Shown: piece after piece, positions 7,225 through 13,485 of the stretch
Layout of the letters: each line of letters starts with the position of its first letter
How positions within the stretch are numbered: position 1 is the stretch's first letter
DNA from: Bacteroidota bacterium
Lineage (GTDB): Bacteria; Bacteroidota; Bacteroidia; Flavobacteriales; Weeksellaceae
Length of the DNA: 24,512 nt
Direction: 5' to 3'
Assembly (NCBI GenBank): GCA_023419095.1
Contig: JAEZYN010000126.1
Coordinates: 1-24,512, forward strand
Position numbers and translations under genes: made by a program
Notes under the pieces: model-generated
Databases searched by the model: none
What the model saw: the letters and a program-made list of their open reading frames with translations, nothing else
What the model was told of the DNA's origin: nothing

Positions 7225-8202
7225 TTAAAATTTACGTTCGACAACATAATCCAGCATCAGCAACAGTGATCGTTTTGCTTCACCGTCCGGAAATTCGGCG
7301 AGGATGTTTTTGGCCCTTAGCTGGTAGTTTTTCATCACACCAATCGCATAATCAAGTCCGCCGGACGATTTCACAAACGCGATCAGTTCCTTAACGCGTT
7401 TTGTATCTGTATTGTATCGGCGAATTGTTGTAAGATAGTATTTGCGGTCAGCCGGGCTCGCATTAGTCAGCGTGTAAATAAGCGGTAGCGTCATTTTCTG
7501 CTCTTTGATATCGATACCGACGGGTTTGCCGATTACATTCGAAGTCAGATAGTCGAAAAGATCATCTTTGATCTGGAATGCCATCCCTGTCAGCGTGCCA
7601 AACTCCATCATCCTGTTAGCCAGATTTTCATCAACCCCGTTGGATAAAACACCGATTTCGCAGCATGCAGCAATGAGCGTAGCTGTTTTCTGGCGGATGA
7701 TTTCATAATAAACATCTTCGGTAATATCGAGTTTACGGGCTTTTTCCAGCTGCAGCAATTCGCCTTCAGCCATTTCACGGATGGTACGTGAAATCACGGC
7801 GAGCAAATCAAAATCTTTATGGTCCGTTGAAAGCAAAACCGCTTTTGAAAGTAAATAATCGCCGACCAAAACAGCAATCTTGTTCTTCCACAAAGCATTA
7901 ATAGAGAAGAAATTACGCCGCTTGAAGCTTTCATCTACTACATCGTCGTGAACTAAAGTTGCGGTGTGAATCAGTTCGATCATCGAGGCACCGCGGAAAG
8001 TTTTTTCATTCACCTCTCCCACCAGTTTTGCACACAGAAACACGAACATCGGCCGCATCTGCTTTCCTTTTGTAGTCACAATAAATCGTGTTACTTTGTC
8101 CAGCAACGGAACATTACTTTTCATGGATTCATAAAACTTCTGTTCGAAAAGTTTCATTTCCGCGGCAATGGGCATTCGGATTTCTTCTACGGTATTAGCC
8201 AC
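7225..8202 (-). CDS. Long-chain polyprenyl diphosphate synthase (IspB-like)
   Basis: A 325-residue trans-prenyltransferase that adds isopentenyl units to an allylic diphosphate. The first aspartate-rich motif is HDDVVDE (D86, D87, D90) and the second is KDDLFDY (D213, D214, D217); both bind Mg-diphosphate. KGKQMRP (45-51) is the conserved IPP/diphosphate-binding lysine-arginine region. Length and motif pattern fit the octaprenyl/solanesyl synthase class, which would supply the menaquinone side chain in this group. Product chain length is not readable. The start is a GTG at 8202, chosen because it gives the family N-terminus MANTVEEI; an in-frame ATG occurs at residue 10. It converges on the DUF72 gene. 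Confidence 0.93.
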   Translation of the reverse strand: MANTVEEIRMPIAAEMKLFEQKFYESMKSNVPLLDKVTRFIVTTKGKQMRPMFVFLCAKLVGEVNEKTFRGASMIELIHTATLVHDDVVDESFKRRNFFSINALWKNKIAVLVGDYLLSKAVLLSTDHKDFDLLAVISRTIREMAEGELLQLEKARKLDITEDVYYEIIRQKTATLIAACCEIGVLSNGVDENLANRMMEFGTLTGMAFQIKDDLFDYLTSNVIGKPVGIDIKEQKMTLPLIYTLTNASPADRKYYLTTIRRYNTDTKRVKELIAFVKSSGGLDYAIGVMKNYQLRAKNILAEFPDGEAKRSLLLMLDYVVERKF

Positions 8203-8238
8203 AAAATGTCTGGTAAAAAGGTTTATTTAAAATGATCA

Positions 8239-8246
8239 CAAATATA
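8239..8246 (-). promoter_or_regulatory. -7 promoter element of the polyprenyl synthase gene
   Basis: Read on the minus strand, TATATTTG matches TAnnTTTG exactly. It lies 36 bases before the GTG start, giving a leader of roughly 30 bases. No convincing -33 element is seen. The gap 8203-8312 also holds a weak hairpin that could end the upstream secreted-protein transcript. Confidence 0.45.
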
Positions 8247-8312
8247 ATTAAAATCAAGCCAGTTGCTGACTTTTTTATAGATGAAAGCAACCGGAATGCC
8301 ATCAGCAATGGA

Positions 8313-9191
8313 TTATTTCAATTGAGCATGCGGTACAAAGTACATTCGGGGTTTCACTTTGCCCAACGGATGGCGAAACTCCTCGCCGGAAATATATACG
8401 CCATCACGGTCAGCGGCGATACCTTCAATCTGGCCCAAAGACACCGATAATCCGAGATAGTATTTTTTAGAAGAACCTGCGAAGAATATTCCCGGCTCAT
8501 TTTCATTAAAAACCATAAGATACACTTCCGTGGTTTTCGTATAGCCAATGAGATAAAGATTTCCATCAAAATATTCGGCATCTGTGACCACGAATCCCGT
8601 TTTGAAGGATTCAATTTTCTTTGCCGGTTGCGATATGTTTAAATTAGGATCAATGACGTAATGACTCGTGGCTTTTGAAGCCCATTCCTTGGTGAAAATA
8701 TGGATTTTACCATTTAGAAATATCATCGCTTCAGCATCATAATCATTATTAATGACGCGTCGCGTAAAATCGGTCTGGTCCGGATAAAAATACGGAATGA
8801 CGTCCGGCTGGGAAGCAGATCTTACGGCAAGACTGTCTGTATTAAATTTTAAGATTTTCAAATCTTGGCGCGTGCCGGCATTATTACCAAAATCACCAAC
8901 ATAGATCGAAACCGAATCGCTCGCAATAGCTTCCCAGTCTGTATTTTTAACATTTGTTGACCAGACGTTCCTTATTTTTGCAGAATTAGGATCAATTTCA
9001 AAAATTTCAGCTGAATTACCGCCATCATTGATAGTGTAAAGCTTGTCTTTAAAAAAACTGAGACCCGAATTCTCCCTCAGGCTGTCGGTGAAGGTGGCGG
9101 TTTCGTATTTTTTAAGTTTAAAAATTTCAACTTGCTGAGCGGCTATACTTTGCACAAAAAAAAAGGTTAGCCAAAAAATCAGTCTGTTCAT
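8313..9191 (-). CDS. Secreted protein of unknown function, possibly beta-propeller-like
   Basis: A 292-residue protein with a clear signal peptide: MNRLIFWLTFFFVQSIAAQ, with likely cleavage near AAQ-QV. The mature part has repeated strand-rich blocks such as LRENSGLSFFKDKLYTINDGG, YVGDFGNN, and GIAADRDGVYISGEEF. These resemble SdiA-regulated/esterase-like or NHL-type propeller proteins, but I cannot fix a family. There is no type IX secretion C-terminal domain and no lipobox, so it is probably periplasmic. Its ATG overlaps, as ATGA, the final stop of the decayed DUF1275 gene. It was therefore once, and may still be, transcribed with rlmN. Confidence 0.8.
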   Translation of the reverse strand: MNRLIFWLTFFFVQSIAAQQVEIFKLKKYETATFTDSLRENSGLSFFKDKLYTINDGGNSAEIFEIDPNSAKIRNVWSTNVKNTDWEAIASDSVSIYVGDFGNNAGTRQDLKILKFNTDSLAVRSASQPDVIPYFYPDQTDFTRRVINNDYDAEAMIFLNGKIHIFTKEWASKATSHYVIDPNLNISQPAKKIESFKTGFVVTDAEYFDGNLYLIGYTKTTEVYLMVFNENEPGIFFAGSSKKYYLGLSVSLGQIEGIAADRDGVYISGEEFRHPLGKVKPRMYFVPHAQLK

Positions 9192-9420
9192 AAATCGGGA
9201 AGTCTTCTCAGCAAGATACGGATTTTAATAAAATCGAACAAAAGAGTGGCTACAAGTAGAATTGCGGCAAAATAAAGTGCCTGCATACCGATCACATTGG
9301 TGGTGAGCTTGTGTACATAAAAGAAACCGACCACGTTCACCAGGCCGGCCACTAAACTCAGCAGTGAAGCAATTCCGACATTGTGCGTGCGGTACGAGTT
9401 TTACCTTTGTACGAAAACAT
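9188..9420 (-). pseudogene. Decayed DUF1275 (YoaK family) membrane protein gene
   Basis: The minus strand starting at 9420 reads MFSYKGKTRT in one frame. After a one-base loss it continues in another frame as RTHNVGIASLLSLVAGLVN, then VVGFFYVHKLTTNVIG. This is the N-terminus of a DUF1275 protein. The same frame then jumps to ALYFAAILLVATL, and after a second frameshift to FDFIKIRILLRRLPDL and a stop, which resembles the family's last helix and tail. The middle (roughly 150 residues of an expected ~230) is absent. The ATG overlaps the rlmN stop as TAATG, and the final stop overlaps the next start as ATGA. The intact gene was thus part of a tight operon. Family identity rests on my recognition of the two ends. 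Confidence 0.7.
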
Positions 9421-10454
9421 TAGTCACCCGCTTTATTGGCCAGCTGCCCGCAGGCCGCGTCTATATCGCCGCCACGGCTGCGACGAACGAGCACGTTGAT
9501 CCCTGCATTGCCGAGCTCGTGCACATAGCGTTCCTCAGCTTCGATGCTCCGGTAATCGAATTTACCTTCGCCAATCGGGTTGTATTGTATCAGGTTTACT
9601 TTTGACGGAACTTTCTTAGAATATCTGATGAGCGCTTTGATGTGTTCGTCATCATCGTTGATGCCGCCCCAGACGCAATATTCGTAAGTCACGGGGTTTC
9701 CGGTTTTCTGATACCAATACTGCAATGCCTCCATGATTTCCGTCAGTGGAAACTTTTCCGAAAACGGCATAATTTCGTTTCGGGTTCTCTCAACCGCCGA
9801 ATGCAGTGAGAGCGCCAGATTGACACGCAGATTTTCATCCGCCAGCATTTTGATCATCTTTGGGATTCCCGATGTGGAAACCGTGATGCGTCTGGGTGAC
9901 ATGCCGAGACCTTCCGGCGTGGTAATCTTCCTGATGGCTTCTACCACGTTTTTATAATTCATCATCGGTTCGCCCATGCCCATGAAAACGATGTTCGAGA
10001 GTGGCCTGTCAAAATACATTTTGCTTTGCTGGTCGATGAGTGCTACCTGATCTACGATTTCGGCCACTTCCAGGTTGCGCATCCTTTTGAGTTTTGCGGT
10101 TGCGCAGAATTCGCAGTTCAGAGAGCAGCCAACCTGTGAGGATACGCATGCCGTTGTACGCGTTTCGGTTGGGATTAAGACAGATTCCACCATAAGTCCG
10201 TCGTGCAGCTTTACGCCGTTTTTTATGGTGCCGTCCTTGGATTTTTGAAGAAGGTCAACAGAAATGGGATTGATGGTGTATTCGAGGGCAATTTTTTCGC
10301 GCAGTTCTTTCGAAAGGTTCGTCATGTCATCGATCGAATGCAGGTTTTTGCTCCACAGCCAGTCATATACCTGCTTCGCACGGAAAGGCTTTTCGCCTAA
10401 GGTGACGAAATAGTTCTTTAATTCTTCGAGCGATAAGGTGCGGATGTCCTTCAA
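9420..10454 (-). CDS. rlmN: 23S rRNA (adenine-C2)-methyltransferase RlmN
   Basis: A 344-residue radical SAM enzyme that methylates C2 of A2503 in 23S rRNA and A37 in some tRNAs. The 4Fe-4S motif CxxxCxxC is CSLNCEFC (C110, C114, C117). The C-terminal cysteine of the two-cysteine mechanism is C335 in DAACGQ, and the other is expected in the family's upstream-conserved core. GMGEPMMNYKNV is the SAM/GGEP-like block. The start is a TTG at 10454. An in-frame stop lies just upstream and the next ATG is 42 codons in, while the TTG gives the family N-terminus MKDIRTLSLEEL. It follows queA after a 92-base gap with a long hairpin. Confidence 0.94.
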   Translation of the reverse strand: MKDIRTLSLEELKNYFVTLGEKPFRAKQVYDWLWSKNLHSIDDMTNLSKELREKIALEYTINPISVDLLQKSKDGTIKNGVKLHDGLMVESVLIPTETRTTACVSSQVGCSLNCEFCATAKLKRMRNLEVAEIVDQVALIDQQSKMYFDRPLSNIVFMGMGEPMMNYKNVVEAIRKITTPEGLGMSPRRITVSTSGIPKMIKMLADENLRVNLALSLHSAVERTRNEIMPFSEKFPLTEIMEALQYWYQKTGNPVTYEYCVWGGINDDDEHIKALIRYSKKVPSKVNLIQYNPIGEGKFDYRSIEAEERYVHELGNAGINVLVRRSRGGDIDAACGQLANKAGD

Positions 10455-10465
10455 ATTTGATTTTT

Positions 10466-10531
10466 AGATTTTAAATTTTAAATTTTAGATTAAGAGCGAC
10501 CTCCTGCTCTTAATCTAAAAATTTAAAATCT
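10466..10531 (-). terminator. Long imperfect hairpin between queA and rlmN (possible terminator/attenuator)
   Basis: TTTTAGATTAAGAGC (10483-10497) pairs perfectly with 10506-10520 around an 8-base loop. An outer 11-bp stem (10466-10476 with 10521-10531) adds to it, with a 6-base bulge on one side. The arms are AT-rich and the 3' flank on both strands contains T stretches. It begins 15 bases after the queA stop, so it most likely ends or attenuates queA transcription. It could also act on the opposite strand. Confidence 0.55.
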
Positions 10532-10546
10532 ATAATTTATAATTTC

Positions 10547-11596
10547 TTACAGAATAAGCATCGCATCACCGTATGAGTAAAATTTGTACTCATTTTTGAT
10601 GGCTTCTTCGTAAGCATGCATTAAGAAATCTTTACCTGCAAACGCAGCAATCATCATCAGCAGCGTCGATTTAGGTGTGTGAAAATTCGTAATCATTGAA
10701 TTCGCAACGCCAAAATCATGTGGTGGGAAAATGAATTTGTTTGTCCAGCCGTGGTAAGGTCCGATTTTCTTATTAGACGAAACCGAAGTTTCCAAGGCGC
10801 GCATCGTTGTAGTTCCTACGGCACAAACGCGTCGCTGTTCAGCTACTGCATTGTTGATGATATCCGCATTTTTCTGGTCGATGATCGCTTCTTCCGATTC
10901 CATTTTGTGTTTGCTCAGATCTTCCACCTCAATTGGGTTAAAAGTTCCAAGACCTACGTGCAGCGTCACTTCCGCGAAATCGATTCCTTTGATCTCAAGG
11001 CGTTTCATCAAGTTTTTAGAGAAGTGAAGTCCGGCAGTTGGCGCAGCAACAGCACCTTCATGCTTAGCGTAAATTGTTTGGTAACGCTCTGCATCTTCGG
11101 GCTCCACGGCTCTTTTGATGTATTTTGGAAGTGGAGTTTCACCTAATTCTTTTAATTTGGCTCGGAATTCCTCATAAGATCCGTCATACAGGAATCTTAG
11201 GGTGCGTCCACGTGAGGTTGTGTTGTCGATAACTTCCGCAACTAGCGATTCATCCTCAGTAAAGAAAAGTTTGTTCCCGATACGTATTTTTCGTGCCGGA
11301 TCTACCAAAACGTCCCAAACACGGGTTTCACGGTCGAGTTCGCGAAGAAGGAAAACCTCGATCTTCGCGCCGGTTTTTTCTTTGTTTCCATAAAGTCTGG
11401 CCGGGAAAACTTTGGTATTATTAAAGATAAAAAGGTCTTTTTCCTCGAAATAATCAACCACATCACGGAAATATTTGTGCTCGATGGTTTCGTCTTTACG
11501 GTTCAGCACCATCAGTTTGGCGTCATCGCGGTGTTCGGAAGGATGTTCTGCCAAAAGTTCTTCAGGCAGGTGGAAATTGAAATCAGATGTCTTCAT
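10547..11596 (-). CDS. queA: tRNA preQ1(34) S-adenosylmethionine ribosyltransferase-isomerase QueA
   Basis: A 349-residue cytosolic enzyme of queuosine synthesis. It transfers and isomerises the ribosyl part of SAM onto 7-aminomethyl-7-deazaguanine at tRNA position 34 to give epoxyqueuosine. Family blocks are LPEELLAEHPSEHRDDAKLMV at the start (with the expected PxxLIAxxP-like pattern), IFNNTKVFPARL, PLPKYIKR, VAAPTAGLHFS and LHVGLGTFNPIEVED, with FHTPKSTLLMM near the C-terminus. Full length. It has its own promoter upstream and is followed by rlmN, another RNA-modification gene, across a long hairpin. Confidence 0.96.
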   Translation of the reverse strand: MKTSDFNFHLPEELLAEHPSEHRDDAKLMVLNRKDETIEHKYFRDVVDYFEEKDLFIFNNTKVFPARLYGNKEKTGAKIEVFLLRELDRETRVWDVLVDPARKIRIGNKLFFTEDESLVAEVIDNTTSRGRTLRFLYDGSYEEFRAKLKELGETPLPKYIKRAVEPEDAERYQTIYAKHEGAVAAPTAGLHFSKNLMKRLEIKGIDFAEVTLHVGLGTFNPIEVEDLSKHKMESEEAIIDQKNADIINNAVAEQRRVCAVGTTTMRALETSVSSNKKIGPYHGWTNKFIFPPHDFGVANSMITNFHTPKSTLLMMIAAFAGKDFLMHAYEEAIKNEYKFYSYGDAMLIL

Positions 11597-11649
11597 TTTT
11601 TTAAATTACGGTTTAAAAATTAGGGTCCGAAAGAAAATTTTTCGGCCTG

Positions 11650-11680
11650 CAAAGATACGACTTTAGAACAGCGAAGTCAA
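11650..11680 (-). promoter_or_regulatory. Promoter of queA
   Basis: On the minus strand, TATCTTTG (11657-11650) is a perfect match to the -7 consensus TAnnTTTG. TTG (11680-11678) stands 20 bases upstream as the -33 element. The leader to the ATG at 11596 would be about 50 bases, ending in an A-rich tract with no Shine-Dalgarno site. This is the best-formed promoter in the window. Confidence 0.65.
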
Positions 11681-11692
11681 GTAGCCCGCCCA

Positions 11693-12325
11693 CTAATAAA
11701 CAAGCGGTGTTGGCAGCTTGATGGTCAGGTCCACATTTTTGTGCTCTGAAAGTATAAGTGCACAACTGGTTTTACCTTCAGAAATCTGATCTTTCGTGAC
11801 GATAAAATTACCGGAATAATGTAAACTTTCCGCCGGCTGCAGCGAATCGCTGTGCGAGATGGCGTACATTGGAAAAAGATTTTTATTGGCCGGTACGAGT
11901 TTAAGCAAATGTTCGCAAGCGGGCTTTTTAGTTTTTTTGCGGTATATCTTCATCAAAACCTGTTTTGGCGATGCAGAAACGTCGGTAAATTCGGCTCGTT
12001 CTTTACTTTTAGGGCGTTTTTTTATTGAATATGAATATTCGTAAATGAAACTGAACTGTATATCGTCTTTGTTATTACTTTCAATCACTTTAAAACGGTG
12101 AGCCAGATCGTTACGTATATCGAACAACGTGGACGTCATTCCATCTTCTAATTTTATCAGTTTCAAATAGTAACTGAAATCGTCACTGTTAAAATACCAA
12201 ACGGAGTCTTCAGTTTGCATAAGGTTATTCTGAAAACTGTATTTCGCTAGAAAATCAAATCCATAAGACTGTGCAGACAGAAAAGTTGTCACATTTAAAA
12301 ATACAAAGACAGCAAGTTTTTTCAT
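11693..12325 (-). CDS. Secreted protein of unknown function
   Basis: A 210-residue protein with signal peptide MKKLAVFVFLNVTTFLSAQ, likely cut near LSA-QS. The mature part is mixed alpha/beta, with a basic patch SIKKRPKSKERAEF in the middle and KIYRKKTKKPACEHLLKL later. It has one cysteine there and another in TSCALIL, which might form a disulphide in the periplasm. I do not recognise the family. Its ATG overlaps the stop of the DNA glycosylase gene (ATGA at 12325-12322), so the two are translated from one transcript, although one acts on DNA and the other is exported. Confidence 0.75.
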   Translation of the reverse strand: MKKLAVFVFLNVTTFLSAQSYGFDFLAKYSFQNNLMQTEDSVWYFNSDDFSYYLKLIKLEDGMTSTLFDIRNDLAHRFKVIESNNKDDIQFSFIYEYSYSIKKRPKSKERAEFTDVSASPKQVLMKIYRKKTKKPACEHLLKLVPANKNLFPMYAISHSDSLQPAESLHYSGNFIVTKDQISEGKTSCALILSEHKNVDLTIKLPTPLVY

Positions 12326-12810
12326 AAATAGTTTTTAATAATTTTCCACGCTTCCAGTTTTTTTTCAAAACCGATTGTATGAAGCGGGCTTGTGGAAGGC
12401 AAGACCTCAAGTGGGATTTTCAAATCTTTACCCATCATCTTCCGCGCTTCTTTGGCAGATTTCTGTCCGTTGCTGAAGGTAGCCTGAATGTTGGGATAAT
12501 CGGTCACGAGCTGCAGAACGTCATTATGCTCTTCATTCCGGATCTTGGCATCAGAACTTCCTTCCCTTTCACAGGAATCGATCATGTCCCAAAGTGCAAT
12601 ACCGTGTTTGTGTAATAATGCTGTCCTGACCTTATAATCCACTGTATATTCTTCGTCAAACAGATGAAAAAGGATCTTCCAGAACTGATTTTGGGGATGT
12701 GCGTAATACTGCTGCATTTCGAGTGATTTTACGCCCGGCGCCGAGCCGAGGATCAATATTTTGGAGCTTTTTGAAATGATGGGTGGAAAAGAAGTGATGC
12801 GCTCAGCCAT
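12322..12810 (-). CDS. DNA-deoxyinosine (hypoxanthine) glycosylase, uracil-DNA glycosylase superfamily
   Basis: A 162-residue UDG-fold protein. The segment from LILGSAPGVKSLEMQQYYAH onward to PQNQFW (residues about 19-44) is the family's substrate-pocket motif I. LPSTSPLHT (about 137-145) is motif II of the base-flipping loop. The combination GSAPG...YYAHPQNQFW and LPSTSP is that of the UDG family 6 hypoxanthine-DNA glycosylases rather than of the G:T/U MUG family. It would remove hypoxanthine formed by adenine deamination, creating an abasic site for an AP endonuclease such as the exonuclease III encoded 6 kb away. Length is typical. It starts a two-gene operon with a secreted protein. Confidence 0.87.
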   Translation of the reverse strand: MAERITSFPPIISKSSKILILGSAPGVKSLEMQQYYAHPQNQFWKILFHLFDEEYTVDYKVRTALLHKHGIALWDMIDSCEREGSSDAKIRNEEHNDVLQLVTDYPNIQATFSNGQKSAKEARKMMGKDLKIPLEVLPSTSPLHTIGFEKKLEAWKIIKNYL

Positions 12811-12878
12811 AAATTTTCAAACTCAAAATAAAAAGTGGAATGATAAATGTAAGACCTAAAAATATAAAAATTTAAGTT

Positions 12879-13427
12879 ATGAAAAAGTTATCACTAATCT
12901 TCGGAATATTCGCCATGCTTATTACCAGCAGCTGCCGCGAAATCGTAAATACCGTTCTAGACGCATTGCCGCCCTTTGACGTGCCGTTTTCAACTAATCT
13001 TACTGTGCCGCTCGCTGCCGTAAGTACGACCGCATACACACGCACACCCGAAATCCCGATGAACATCAATCTGGATGCGAAAATAAAAGAAAACAACCCC
13101 AACTACTCTATCAACAATCTAAAATCAGTAAAACTGAACACGCTGAAAGTAGATTATGTAAGTTCGCAGCTTGACACGAGACTGAACGTGATCAAAAATG
13201 CTCGGATCTACGTGAAAGCCCCTAACCAAGCGGAAAGACTGATCGCTACGGTGTCTGACAATACAAATCCCGAAACCCTCACTTTTAGTGTTCTGGATGA
13301 AGAATTGCTCAATTATTTCAAAACAAATCAGAATTCTCTAATATTTGAAGTCATGGCTTCTACGCCAACAGCAGACCAAATGACGGTAAAAATGACCTCA
13401 GGTTTCAAAATTCGTGTGCAGCTTTAA
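12879..13427 (+). CDS. Putative lipoprotein of unknown function
   Basis: A 182-residue protein with a lipoprotein signal: a positively charged start MKKLS, a hydrophobic run, and lipobox ITSSC with C19 as the lipidated residue. The mature region is rich in Thr, Asn and Ser, and has alternating hydrophobic residues that suggest beta strands, as in small surface or periplasmic lipoproteins of this phylum. No known domain is recognised. It is monocistronic, divergent from the DNA glycosylase (68-base shared upstream gap), and ends 13 bases before a strong bidirectional terminator shared with the convergent S9 peptidase gene. Confidence 0.78.
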   Translation: MKKLSLIFGIFAMLITSSCREIVNTVLDALPPFDVPFSTNLTVPLAAVSTTAYTRTPEIPMNINLDAKIKENNPNYSINNLKSVKLNTLKVDYVSSQLDTRLNVIKNARIYVKAPNQAERLIATVSDNTNPETLTFSVLDEELLNYFKTNQNSLIFEVMASTPTADQMTVKMTSGFKIRVQL

Positions 13428-13440
13428 TTATAATTCTATG

Positions 13441-13485
13441 CAAAAAAAATGGCTTTTGAAAAATTCAAAAGCCATTTGTTTTTTT
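13441..13485. terminator. Bidirectional Rho-independent terminator
   Basis: AAATGGCTTTTGAA (13447-13460) pairs perfectly with TTCAAAAGCCATTT (13464-13477) around a three-base AAA loop. A T run follows on the plus strand (13479-13485) and an A run precedes it (T run on the minus strand). It sits between the convergent lipoprotein and S9 peptidase genes and can serve both. The minus-strand peptidase stop codon overlaps its edge. Confidence 0.9.

Noticed and set aside
8247..8312. Hairpin downstream of the secreted-protein gene as a terminator
   Set aside because: The stem (CCAGTTGCT with AGCAACCGG) has a mismatch and an 18-base loop, and the T tract is short; too weak to call.
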